DNA of 64,000 bases, from positions 620,001 through 684,000 of the forward strand of contig NZ_AFEU01000003.1 of assembly GCF_000262755.1 (NCBI RefSeq), read 5' to 3'. Shown here one piece after another: positions 9,304 to 17,763 of this stretch. The notes below the pieces were generated by a model. It worked only from the letters and a program-made list of their open reading frames with translations, was not told the DNA's origin and did no database searches. The first letter of the stretch is position 1. Every line of letters begins with the position of its first letter. The position numbers were made by a program, and so were the translations under genes. The stretch is from Bacillus methanolicus PB1 (GTDB taxonomy: Bacteria; Bacillota; Bacilli; Bacillales; Cytobacillaceae).

Positions 9304-11376
9304 TTACAATAATTCAGGATCCCATTCTTCCAAAAATTTTTTAAGTTGTTCAAATCTGAGTGGTTTCGTTATGTAAAATCCCTGGACTTGATCGCATCCT
9401 TCCGTAAGTAAAAAATCAAACTGTTTCTGATTTTCAACACCTTCGGCCACAGTAATCATCTTCAGCTGTTTAGCCATTGTTATGATTGCTTTCACGATAG
9501 AAGAATCCTCTTTATATTTATGAATGTTTTTTATAAAGCTTTTGTCTATTTTTAATGTATTAATAGGGAATTTATTCAAATAACTAAGAGATGAATAACC
9601 AGTTCCGAAATCATCAACCGACAATTTAATCCCGAGCTGTTTCAGTTTAACCAGTTTTTTTATTGTTTCAGGAGCATTTGGCATGATAACCCGTTCGGTT
9701 AATTCAAGTTCAACACAGTATGGATTAACATTAAACAATTGAACCATTTTTTCGATAGAGTTTGAGAATCTGTCCTGAGCAAAATGTTGAGCTGAAATAT
9801 TTATTGAAACTTTAAGATTTGGATAACCATTTACATGCAGCTTTTTGATTTCTTCAAATGCTGTTCCGATGACCCATTCACTGATCGGGATAATCAAACC
9901 TGTATCTTCTGCTAACGGAATAAAATCGCCGGGAGACACTCTGTCCAATTCAGGTTGATCCCAGCGGAGCAGAGCTTCAACCCCGGAAATTATACCAGTT
10001 CTTGTTTCCACTTGCGGTTGATATTCAAGGAAAAACTCATTTCTGTCGAGGGCTTTTCTCAAATAGTTTTCCATTTTCATTTTTATTGGTAGATTGCTAT
10101 GCATTTCCTTATGGTAAAACTCAAATTGATTTTTTCCGCGCTCTTTTGCCTGATACATCGCTTTATCGGCGTTCACTAATAAGTTTTCTACATTTGCCCC
10201 ATCAAACGGAAAAAGGCTTATTCCAATACTTGTTGATATATAAGCTTCATGTTGTTCAAGCATAAATGGTTCTCTAAGTGAATGAATAATTTCTTCCGCA
10301 TATTTGGCTGCATCTTTTGGATGTTTAATATTAGGAAGGACAATAACAAATTCATCTCCGCCCAATCTGGCAATTATGTCTTTATTCCTTAATAGCCCCA
10401 TTAACCTTGCAGCAACATTTTTTAAGAGCAAATCACCGTAATTATGTCCAAGTGTGTCATTAATATGCTTGAAACGGTCCAAATCCAGGAATAGGACAGC
10501 AAGCTGCTGGTTGTATTTTTGAGCAGTGTTCAATAATTCTTCGAGCCTTTTTAGTAAAGAGTAACGATTGTTCACACCAGTCAATGAATCTTGATGGGCA
10601 AGATAACGCAGCTGCTCCTCTGTTTCCTTTCGGTCCGTAATATCTGAAAAAACTCCAACGTAATTTGTCACGTTTCCGTTTTCATCCTTAATCGTGCTAA
10701 TTGTCAGCCACTCCGGATAATTTTCGCCGTTTTTTCGCTTATTCCATATCTCTCCTTTCCAATTTCCCTTTTCAATAATATCTTTCCACATTTTTTCATA
10801 AAATTTTTGATCATGAATACCTGATTGCAGCAGATTTGGGTTTTTGCCAATTACTTCTTCTTCATGATAACCGGTCACAATCTCAAAAGCAGGATTTACG
10901 GAAAGTATTTGACCATGTTGGTCCGTTACCATCACACCTTCACTTATGTTTTCAAGCACTTTTGCTGCTAAACGAATTTCGCTTTGCGATTTTTTCTGCT
11001 TTGTTAAATCTCTAAAGACAATCACGCAGTTAATAAGCTTACCGGCCTCATTGCAGACAGCACTGGCATCCATCCATTCCTGATAAATTTCTCCGCTTTT
11101 CCGTTTTTTCAAGATTTCACCTTTCCATAATCCTTCACTGAGCAAATGGTTTTTTATACTCTTATAATCGTTTATGTTTACAAATAAACTGGAGAAATCA
11201 GTGCCACGTAATTCATCCTCGCTGTATTCGGTAACATTTTGTCCCCATGGGTTAATATAAAGTATTTGAAAAAATGGATCCAAGACGAAAATACCCTCGT
11301 GCATCCTTCGAAATACAATGTCTGCCAGCGATTCAACTTCTTTTTCGTTCTTTTCGTTTAACATTTGAAATTTCAT
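9304..11376 (-). CDS. PAS-PAS-GGDEF-EAL cyclic-di-GMP turnover protein
   Basis: About 690 residues with two PAS domains (roughly 15-130 and 130-255), a GGDEF domain with an intact RLGGDEF motif near residue 340, and a C-terminal EAL domain. The EAL catalytic residues are all visible: VEALLRW, ELTE, DDFGTGYSS, LKIDKSFI, AEGVE and QGFYITKP. Both synthesis and hydrolysis of cyclic-di-GMP are therefore possible. There is no signal peptide or membrane helix, so it is probably a cytosolic sensor responding through the PAS domains. ATG at 11376 is chosen; a TTG five codons upstream is also possible. It ends 13 bases before ypsC and starts just after the rnpB terminator. In B. subtilis no such gene lies here, so it is an insertion into a conserved locus. 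Confidence 0.9.
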   Translation of the reverse strand: MKFQMLNEKNEKEVESLADIVFRRMHEGIFVLDPFFQILYINPWGQNVTEYSEDELRGTDFSSLFVNINDYKSIKNHLLSEGLWKGEILKKRKSGEIYQEWMDASAVCNEAGKLINCVIVFRDLTKQKKSQSEIRLAAKVLENISEGVMVTDQHGQILSVNPAFEIVTGYHEEEVIGKNPNLLQSGIHDQKFYEKMWKDIIEKGNWKGEIWNKRKNGENYPEWLTISTIKDENGNVTNYVGVFSDITDRKETEEQLRYLAHQDSLTGVNNRYSLLKRLEELLNTAQKYNQQLAVLFLDLDRFKHINDTLGHNYGDLLLKNVAARLMGLLRNKDIIARLGGDEFVIVLPNIKHPKDAAKYAEEIIHSLREPFMLEQHEAYISTSIGISLFPFDGANVENLLVNADKAMYQAKERGKNQFEFYHKEMHSNLPIKMKMENYLRKALDRNEFFLEYQPQVETRTGIISGVEALLRWDQPELDRVSPGDFIPLAEDTGLIIPISEWVIGTAFEEIKKLHVNGYPNLKVSINISAQHFAQDRFSNSIEKMVQLFNVNPYCVELELTERVIMPNAPETIKKLVKLKQLGIKLSVDDFGTGYSSLSYLNKFPINTLKIDKSFIKNIHKYKEDSSIVKAIITMAKQLKMITVAEGVENQKQFDFLLTEGCDQVQGFYITKPLRFEQLKKFLEEWDPELL

Positions 11377-11428
11377 GCCCCCAGTCCCCAATTAGACATA
11401 CTTTAAAGCATATTAAGAAAACAATATA

Positions 11429-11463
11429 AGAAAAGCTCTCCTTAACAGAGGAGAGCCTTTGTT
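11429..11463. terminator. Terminator downstream of rnpB
   Basis: GCTCTCCT (11435-11442) pairs with AGGAGAGC (11449-11456), an 8-bp stem followed on the minus strand by TTTTCTT. It ends the rnpB transcript before the GGDEF/EAL gene. Confidence 0.8.
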
Positions 11464-11479
11464 TATCATACTTTTTCCA

Positions 11480-11900
11480 TTAATAACGTTCTGTAAGCCA
11501 TGTTCTGTACCATTGTACTATCACGACTTTCGTCTCGTACTCCGGCGGTAATCATCTATCTACAGATTGAATCTTCAATCTGTCCTTCTCCTTGTTCATT
11601 TCCTCAGAGAAGGTGCCCCTACCATTATTTGGGTTTCTCGCTCGCGGGGTTTACCTCGTTCCACCCTTTTCATTTCTGAAAAGGCTGCGTCACTGTGGCA
11701 CTTTTATAGGTACTCATGCCATATCCTGCAGGACTTAGGCATTTTCCCAGCCGTCAGCCGAGCCCGTACGGCCCAACTGCCCTAGCTTATGATTTCGCTA
11801 GGCACGAACACTACAAGCATCTCAGCTCGTGCGAGCATGGACTTTCCTCTGCAACTGAAAAGCCAGTTACAGCGATTACCCGAACGCTATTAATGACTTC
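11480..11900 (-). ncRNA. rnpB: RNase P RNA, bacterial type B
   Basis: About 420 nt closely resembling the B. subtilis P RNA: the 5' part has GCGTTCGGGTAATCGCTG, then GAGGAAAGTCCATGCTCG, the CTAGCG...CGCTAG-like helix, the universally conserved GCGAGAAACCCAAAT segment near 11635, and a 3' end with ATGGCTTACAGAACGTTA. It is the catalytic RNA of tRNA 5' maturation. Ends are estimated: the 5' end from the promoter (start near 11900) and the 3' end from similarity. It sits between gpsB and ypsC as in B. subtilis. No protein frame here is credible. Confidence 0.95.
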
Positions 11901-11907
11901 AAATGAT

Positions 11908-11936
11908 ATTATATGTAATACAGGCATCAATATCAA
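11908..11936 (-). promoter_or_regulatory. rnpB promoter
   Basis: On the minus strand TTGATA (11936-11931) and TATAAT (11913-11908) are separated by exactly 17 bases, a near-consensus vegetative promoter, with a start about 8 bases downstream at 11900. Confidence 0.85.
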
Positions 11937-11968
11937 TGGTTTTCAAATAGAAAATAGCCCAACGATTA

Positions 11969-12271
11969 TCAATCGTACAATTTGTTGCCAAACACATGTT
12001 TTTCAAGGTTAGAGAGGCGTTTTAAAATATCAAAGTTCGTTGTACCGGCAACCGCCTGTGTGTTTTGGCGTTTTGAAGATTCTTCCAACTGTTTTTTCAA
12101 CCTCAAGTTTTCCTGCTTTAAATCTTCAATTTCTTGATGAAAGGTTTCATAATCTTTTATAATTATATCTAAAAACTTATCAACATCTTCCTGCTTATAA
12201 CCGCGCATTGCTGTTTTAAATTCTTTTTCCAAAATATCCTTTGCTGTTAACTTAATTTTATCAGACAGCAT
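11969..12271 (-). CDS. gpsB: Cell-cycle protein GpsB
   Basis: A 100-residue DivIVA-like protein that shuttles between septum and side wall and couples PBP1 (PonA) to the division/elongation machinery. It shows the conserved N-terminal membrane-binding segment ([19 protein letters not shown]), followed by a coiled coil (about residues 30-70) and the conserved C-terminal helical patch ([18 protein letters not shown]). The start at 12271 is chosen because GAGGTG lies just upstream and the family begins here; a frame running back to 12337 adds an unrelated extension. Its client PonA is encoded at 23.7 kb. Confidence 0.95.
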   Translation of the reverse strand: MLSDKIKLTAKDILEKEFKTAMRGYKQEDVDKFLDIIIKDYETFHQEIEDLKQENLRLKKQLEESSKRQNTQAVAGTTNFDILKRLSNLEKHVFGNKLYD

Positions 12272-12511
12272 GACACTCACCTCAATATTTCGCCAATCGT
12301 TACATAATATTCTTTCAAAAATATGCATAATTGTCAATTTACTTTCAAATGTTATCGATTGAAGCGCTTCATTTTTAACTGTTCTTCCTCTTTAACGGCT
12401 TGTGAGTCAAATTTCAATTTACATTTACGCTTAATAATTAGTCAGCGAGTCATAGTTGCTTGCATACAAATACATGATATGAAATTATATCGCAAAATAT
12501 GTATGTAAGTA

Positions 12512-12540
12512 AACAAGGGCCGTTTCAGCCCTTGTTTTCT
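12512..12540. terminator. Terminator downstream of cotD
   Basis: AACAAGGGC (12512-12520) pairs with GCCCTTGTT (12528-12536). The A/T runs on both sides let it work in either direction; its natural user is cotD. The 240 bases between it and gpsB hold no recognised gene; B. subtilis has ypsA in this position. Confidence 0.8.
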
Positions 12541-12542
12541 TA

Positions 12543-12902
12543 TTATCTCCAATTTGGCGGTTTTTGTGCACCCGGAAAATACTCACCGGCTACTGCATCT
12601 GGTCCCATGCCAGGTCCATATCCAGGATAATCAAACGCTCCGGCTACTGCACCTGGTCTTGGCCGAGGACCGAATGGACCAGCCACAGGGTATGGAGGAT
12701 TAAAGAATTGTTGATTGGTTACTTCATTCACGACCGACTGCGAATGCGGGAAGTAATGCTGGTGTTGGTAATTAATGTGGTTTACCGTTGTTGTATGAGT
12801 CGGATGGATATGGGGAACCACATTATTAACGAAATTATGATCTACGCAGCATTTTGTAGGATGAACAATTGCAGGCAATACATGACTTGGTTTGCAATAC
12901 AT
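12543..12902 (-). CDS. cotD: Inner spore coat protein CotD
   Basis: A 119-residue His/Pro-rich protein. The first 60 residues carry the CotD signature (IVHPTKCCVDH, VPHIHPTHTTTVNH, QHQHYFPHSQS). The C-terminal half is a Gly/Pro/Ala-rich tail with repeated PxAVAGxF/Y units. It is expected in the inner spore coat, made in the mother cell. ATG start with GAAAGGAG upstream. Position beside yprB (mrfB) is as in B. subtilis. Upstream on the minus strand a CATA...TG element with AC 17 bases earlier loosely resembles a sigma-K promoter. Confidence 0.9.
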   Translation of the reverse strand: MYCKPSHVLPAIVHPTKCCVDHNFVNNVVPHIHPTHTTTVNHINYQHQHYFPHSQSVVNEVTNQQFFNPPYPVAGPFGPRPRPGAVAGAFDYPGYGPGMGPDAVAGEYFPGAQKPPNWR

Positions 12903-13262
12903 ATCGTTTTCTCCTTTCCTAAAGACTTACTACATTAACAGCCTATGTAGGATTGGAGGTTCTTGTACTAGTAAAAAAACCTAATTTCTTAAAGTTTAGG
13001 CATATTCTTCAAATAAAAACGGTTTATAAAAATGTATAAAAACTATCTTTTAGTGTAGTAAATATAAATGCAGTTAAACAGATTACTAGGAAAAACAAAA
13101 ATAGTAGAGTTCTATACACTGCGATCAGCCTCACAAAAATTTTCCGTTTGAAACATTCCATTCAATTTTACATTTTACTCTTTTCAATAAGTACAGACAA
13201 CTGGAAAAAAGCCGTTTTCGGCAGAAAAATGTTAAAAATTTGTTACAACTTAAAAGACTAAA
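12903..13262. other. Intergenic region cotD-mrfB
   Basis: 360 bases, AT-rich, without a credible coding frame. It holds the likely sporulation promoter of cotD (near 12940) and, on the minus strand after mrfB, a short hairpin GCCG-AAAA-CGGC (13222-13211) followed by TTTTTT, a weak terminator candidate. Confidence 0.5.
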
Positions 13263-14531
13263 TTACTGTTTTTGATTGTCTCTATGTGCTGTTATTTTTT
13301 TCGATAATCTTGTGATCCTTCTATTTATTTCCATTAAAAAAGAGTCGCTTTTTACCCGTAATACTTTTAATTGCTCTTCATGAATCTTCTTGGCTTTTTC
13401 TGCATAATTAAGGGCTTGATCATAATCTTTTTTCCAATGTTCAAGCAGCTTTGCCGCCTCAATGAATGCTTCTTTTTGTGCCTTTTTATTTCCATGCTTA
13501 CAAACTTCATTAAAGAGTGGCAAAGCTTCATCCCAGTTCTTCTGCTTTTTTTGCTCGTATGCCAAGGCAAGCTTGGCAGGAATTGCTTCTTGTCCCGAAA
13601 GATTTGCAAGCTGTGAAAATACGCTCCGGGCAGCCTTTGATTCCCCCAGTGCAGAATACCATCTTCCAACTTCAAAAGTTTCTTTACTCGTTTGATTGGC
13701 GTCGAGCCCGAGCAATTGAAAGGAAAGGTGGGTATACAGTGTAATTAAAGACAGAATATCCCGTTCATTGTGCTTCAATATTCCAAACATACCTTCAGGA
13801 TTTTTTCTTTCCACAAAATCAAAATAAATCATTGGTGCAAGGAAACCCGGAATATCATCTTTTCTTTCTATTTCTAGTATTTCTTTTTCAACTGTCGATA
13901 ATTTTATATTATCGAGTTTATGTTTCCATATTCTTCTGGACGCATGATACAGATCAAAATGCCCGAAAGGAGGAAGCTTAGGCACATGCTCCCTGATTAA
14001 TGTATGCCTTGTTTTTACTTGAGGCCAGTCAAAAGATTTCCCGTTGTACGTTACTAGCGTCATATAATCTACATTTTCCAAAAAGCTTTGATACAACGGG
14101 ATTTCCGCTCCCGGGTGGGGAAGAATATGCTGTTTCAAAATAATATTCAATCCTGAAACACTCGCATGTCCCAGCAAAAAAATGGTATTGCCCGCACCTC
14201 CGCCAAGGCCCGTTGTTTCCGTATCAAAAAAGAAAAGATCGCCCGGTTCATATCCAGCCGCTGAAAGCGGATGGGAAATGTCTGAATGATTCCATGCATG
14301 GACGGCTTCAATAAAATCACTGAAGCGATATTTTCCATGCTGATATGAAAGAGGATAGACGACTTCGCGTACAAAGCAATAACTGTTATCGAAAAAAAAT
14401 GGCAATGCATTTTCCTTTTTCCACTCATCTAAAAAAGGAATTTCCATTACATTTTGTTTTTCAATATGAATCGATTTTTCTTCCCTCACAAGATGGGATT
14501 TGAGCCGGTTTAATTTATTTTTAATTATCAT
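13263..14531 (-). CDS. mrfB: MrfB (YprB), DnaQ-like exonuclease with TPR tail
   Basis: A 422-residue protein with an RNase H-like/DnaQ exonuclease domain (about residues 90-270) and a C-terminal helical, TPR-like region. The first catalytic pair is seen in FFDTETTGLGGG (DxE), a second acidic region in VTYNGKSFDWPQ, and the late HNERDILSL motif supplies the final aspartate. In B. subtilis MrfA and MrfB together excise mitomycin C adducts independently of UvrABC. The start overlaps the end of mrfA by 11 bases, so the two are translationally linked. Confidence 0.92.
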   Translation of the reverse strand: MIIKNKLNRLKSHLVREEKSIHIEKQNVMEIPFLDEWKKENALPFFFDNSYCFVREVVYPLSYQHGKYRFSDFIEAVHAWNHSDISHPLSAAGYEPGDLFFFDTETTGLGGGAGNTIFLLGHASVSGLNIILKQHILPHPGAEIPLYQSFLENVDYMTLVTYNGKSFDWPQVKTRHTLIREHVPKLPPFGHFDLYHASRRIWKHKLDNIKLSTVEKEILEIERKDDIPGFLAPMIYFDFVERKNPEGMFGILKHNERDILSLITLYTHLSFQLLGLDANQTSKETFEVGRWYSALGESKAARSVFSQLANLSGQEAIPAKLALAYEQKKQKNWDEALPLFNEVCKHGNKKAQKEAFIEAAKLLEHWKKDYDQALNYAEKAKKIHEEQLKVLRVKSDSFLMEINRRITRLSKKITAHRDNQKQ

Positions 14532-16833
14532 GATTTCTCATCCCTTGTGGTACAGCACCTGGAATTAATATGTCCAATAATTTCAAAACATCATTTTTCA
14601 CTGTGTCGCTTTCGCTCTCTATACCAATGCATGATGGACAGCCATGTTCGCAACGGCAAGTTTGAACCATTTGTTTTGTTTCCTTAAGGACTGTTTCCAT
14701 TCCCTCGTAAATTTTTTCGCTTAAGCCGATTCCGCCCGGATAACGGTCATAAAAGAAAATGGTTGGCTTTTCATTATGTGCCGCCTTTACTTGCGGAACA
14801 ACATGAATATCCTGAGGGTCACACATCACGAACAATGGAGCGATATGTTTTAAGGCATGGGCTGCACCGATTAACCCCTGTTCAAGCCGGTCCTGTCCCA
14901 TATCTTTCAACTCTTTTTGAAGGGAGATCCAGGCTGAGCTCGTATGAAGTTCTTCCTCGGGAAGATGAATAGGCCCCGATCCGATATTTTCATGGGTTTC
15001 GAATTTTATTTTTTTAAAAATCGTCGCCATCGCGAGGACGCTCACATCGCCGAACGCAACTTCTGTTTCGTTGTCGTTCCTCGTTTTATCTACTTCTAGG
15101 ACTTTCAGCTGTACGGCAAGATTCGCATCTGTAAAATAATCGACATTTACTTCCCTTACATATGCTTTCTTTTCTTCCCAATCAAGCTTTTCGACTTGAT
15201 ATTGTATTCCTTGATGCAAGTAAATGGCCTCTTCATGCAATAATGTCATCGCTGAAAAACGGTCCATTTCACCGATCACTTTCACATTCGCCACATTTGA
15301 CTGGTCAATGATCACAACATTTTCCTGTGATGCCGACCGCAAGCTAATATTGTGGGCCGGGAACGAGTCGTTCATCCAGTACCATTTATCACCGTTTTGA
15401 AACAACACTCGTTCTTCCGCTAGAAATTCCAAAATATCCTCTGTTTCGGCTGTGCCGAATTTCTCTCCTTGCTTAAACGGCAATTCAAATGCTGCACATT
15501 TCATATGATCGACTAAAATAATGAGATTATCCGGATTGATTCTGGCCGTTTCGGGGCTTTTATTAAAGAAATAATCCGGATTTTGGATAATATATTGATC
15601 TAAAGGGCTTGAACTCGCAACAATGATAACAAGTGACTCTCCGTGCCTTCTGCCGGCCCTTCCCGCCTGCTGCCAGGCGCTTGCAATTGTACCGGGATAG
15701 CCTGTCATAATGCACACTTGAAGCTGCCCAATATCAACGCCTAATTCAAGGGCATTCGTACTGACAACCCCATAGATTTCACCTGAACGAAGACCTTTTT
15801 CAATTTCCCTCCGCTCGGCAGGCAAATATCCGCCTCGATATCCCCTGATCGATTTTTTCCCTAATTGATGCTTCACAAGGTTCTGCAAATATGTAAGCAA
15901 AATTTCAACCCGCACCCTGCTTCGTGCAAACACAATTGTTTGAATTTTGTTTTTCAAAAACTCTCCTGCAAGCTTGCGTGCTTCAAGGGTAGCGCTTCTT
16001 CGAATGTTTAAAGGCTTGTTGACAACCGGAGGATTGTAAAATAGAAAATGCTTTCTTCCGCTTGGAGCACCGTTATTGTCAATCAGCACCATTTTCTTTT
16101 CAGTAAGCGTTTCAGCAAGTTCAAGCGGATTGGCAATTGTTGCTGATGTGCAAATAAAAATCGGATCTGTTCCGTAGAACCGGCAAATCCTTCGAAGGCG
16201 CCGGATGACATTGGCAACATGGCTGCCGAATATTCCTCTGTAAATATGAAGTTCATCGATCACGACATATTTTAAGTTTTCAAATAAAGAAACCCATTTT
16301 GTATGATGAGGAAGGATAGCTGAATGGAGCATATCAGGGTTCGTTATGACAATGTGCCCGGCTTTCCGGACTTTTTGGCGTATATTTGATGGAGTATCAC
16401 CGTCATATGTATAACTGTTGATACTCAACCCTGTTTCCTGAATCAACTCATTGATTTCGCTTTTTTGGTCTTGCGCGAGCGCTTTTGTCGGGAAGATATA
16501 TAAAGCTCTCGCATTCGGATCATTGATGATAGTCTCGAGAACCGGCAAGTTATAACACAATGTTTTTCCGGAAGCAGTCGGAGTGACAGCAACAATGCTT
16601 TTGTTTTCCATGACAGCATTAAAGGCTGATTTTTGATGGGTGTATAGCTTGTAAATTCCTCTATTCGCAAGTGCTTGTCTTAAGGACGGATGGATTCCTT
16701 CAGGCAATTCGACTGTCTTGGCTTCTCTTTCTTCAATCGTGTGCCAGTGGACAATGTTTTTCCTGAAGTCATCGTTATTTTTAAAAATCGACAGTATATC
16801 TTGTAAATTTTTCCGAACGTTCAACTCACTCAC
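14521..16833 (-). CDS. mrfA: MrfA (YprA), DExH-box DNA helicase
   Basis: A 770-residue superfamily 2 helicase of the YprA/Hrq1 type. Walker A is TPTASGKT (about residue 83), motif II is VIDELH, motif III is TSAT, and motif VI is QQAGRAGR. The C-terminal DUF1998-like region carries the four-cysteine set CRC-x3-C-x2-C (CRCEHGCPSC), expected to bind a metal. It is the helicase partner of MrfB in mitomycin-lesion repair. The start is uncertain: GTG at 16833 or, with better spacing from GAGG, TTG at 16824. A LexA-like box lies 20 bases upstream. Confidence 0.93.
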   Translation of the reverse strand: MSELNVRKNLQDILSIFKNNDDFRKNIVHWHTIEEREAKTVELPEGIHPSLRQALANRGIYKLYTHQKSAFNAVMENKSIVAVTPTASGKTLCYNLPVLETIINDPNARALYIFPTKALAQDQKSEINELIQETGLSINSYTYDGDTPSNIRQKVRKAGHIVITNPDMLHSAILPHHTKWVSLFENLKYVVIDELHIYRGIFGSHVANVIRRLRRICRFYGTDPIFICTSATIANPLELAETLTEKKMVLIDNNGAPSGRKHFLFYNPPVVNKPLNIRRSATLEARKLAGEFLKNKIQTIVFARSRVRVEILLTYLQNLVKHQLGKKSIRGYRGGYLPAERREIEKGLRSGEIYGVVSTNALELGVDIGQLQVCIMTGYPGTIASAWQQAGRAGRRHGESLVIIVASSSPLDQYIIQNPDYFFNKSPETARINPDNLIILVDHMKCAAFELPFKQGEKFGTAETEDILEFLAEERVLFQNGDKWYWMNDSFPAHNISLRSASQENVVIIDQSNVANVKVIGEMDRFSAMTLLHEEAIYLHQGIQYQVEKLDWEEKKAYVREVNVDYFTDANLAVQLKVLEVDKTRNDNETEVAFGDVSVLAMATIFKKIKFETHENIGSGPIHLPEEELHTSSAWISLQKELKDMGQDRLEQGLIGAAHALKHIAPLFVMCDPQDIHVVPQVKAAHNEKPTIFFYDRYPGGIGLSEKIYEGMETVLKETKQMVQTCRCEHGCPSCIGIESESDTVKNDVLKLLDILIPGAVPQGMRNHDN

Positions 16834-16852
16834 CTCATACCATCTATTGTAG

Positions 16853-16866
16853 CGAATAGACGTTCG
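16853..16866 (-). promoter_or_regulatory. LexA (SOS)-like box before mrfA
   Basis: CGAATAGACGTTCG differs at one position from CGAACNNNNGTTCG, the Bacillus SOS operator core. It lies 20 bases upstream of the mrfA start. The match could be chance; no -10/-35 pair was clear enough to position it against a promoter. Confidence 0.4.
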
Positions 16867-17013
16867 TTATAAAAGAGAATTATCCGCTTTTATGTATTTG
16901 CCAATTTTTACATAATATTTCTTCTTTACAGCTTGGGATGATCGGTTATCATTCCCTAAAACATAATCATTTGTTACACTTTATTTAATAGTTCAATCTT
17001 TTGAGGTGAAAAC

Positions 17014-17706
17014 ATGAAAAATGAGGAAATAACAACCGCGCTTTTTGCTTTTGATCTTTTTAGGGAACTAAATGTACAGGAAATTGGAAAAATTGTTTCT
17101 GTTTCTTTATCGAGAGAATGAAATAAAGGCAGCCATGTCTTTATGCAAGGAGAACCACTCGAAAACGTATATTTTATTCTTGATGGAAAAATTAAAATTT
17201 ACAAAACAGATATACATGGAAAAGAACAAATCATCGCAATCCTGAAAAAAGGTGATATGTTTCCCCATGTCGGTTTTTTCCGTAAAGGTGAATACCCTGC
17301 CTTTGCAGAAGTAATTGAAAAATCAACACTGGTGGTTGTGCCGATATCCGGTTTTGAAAATGTGCTTATCGAAAACCCTAAATTATGCATTAAAGTATTT
17401 AACATTCTTGGCGAAAAAATTGTGGACCTCCAAAAACGGCTAGAAGAACTAATATTGAATAATACATACGAACAAATCATCAAACTTCTTATCAGGCTTG
17501 CCAAAGAACATGGTGTAGATTTAGGCAACGGCAGCTTATTATTAAAAGCAGAATTTACGAATAAAGACCTGGCAAATATGATTGGTACGACAAGAGAAAC
17601 AGTAAGCCGCACACTGACCAAAATGAAAAAAGTAAATTTAATAGAAATGGACGTAAACGGAAACATGATTTTAACCCCTGAACGGCTATTAGAAGAAATA
17701 TTATGA
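17014..17706 (+). pseudogene. Crp/Fnr-family regulator interrupted by an in-frame TGA
   Basis: A proper start (ATG 17014 after GAGGTGAAAAC) opens a frame that reads MKNEEITTALFAFDLF... for 35 codons, meets TGA at 17119-17121, and continues in the same frame to 17706 as a normal Crp/Fnr protein. After the stop come the rest of the cyclic-nucleotide-like beta barrel (YFILDGKIKIYK), the dimerisation helix and a winged helix-turn-helix (FTNKDLANMIGTTRETVSR). No cysteine cluster for an Fe-S centre is visible. A product restarting at ATG 17143 would lack the first strands and has no good ribosome site. It faces hcp, whose promoter carries a matching operator. Either a recent nonsense mutation or a sequencing error. 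Confidence 0.8.
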
Positions 17707-17710
17707 TTGA

Positions 17711-17747
17711 AAAACCCGCAGTTGTACTCAAACCGCGGGTTTTTTTC
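17711..17747. terminator. Bidirectional terminator between crp/fnr and hcp
   Basis: AACCCGC and GCGGGTT (17712-17719 with 17735-17742) form the stem; T7 follows on the plus strand and an A run precedes it, serving the two convergent genes. Confidence 0.85.
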
Positions 17748-17763
17748 TATTTTTACAATTCAT

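Noticed and set aside
11567-12012. Plus-strand open frames opposite rnpB
   Set aside because: The region is clearly RNase P RNA on the minus strand, with a consensus promoter and a terminator.
12272-12542. A degraded ypsA between gpsB and cotD
   Set aside because: No frame or residual similarity could be recognised; the interval is simply noncoding.
12564-12938. 124-codon frame opposite cotD
   Set aside because: Antisense shadow of the repetitive cotD gene; the CotD signature on the minus strand is unmistakable.
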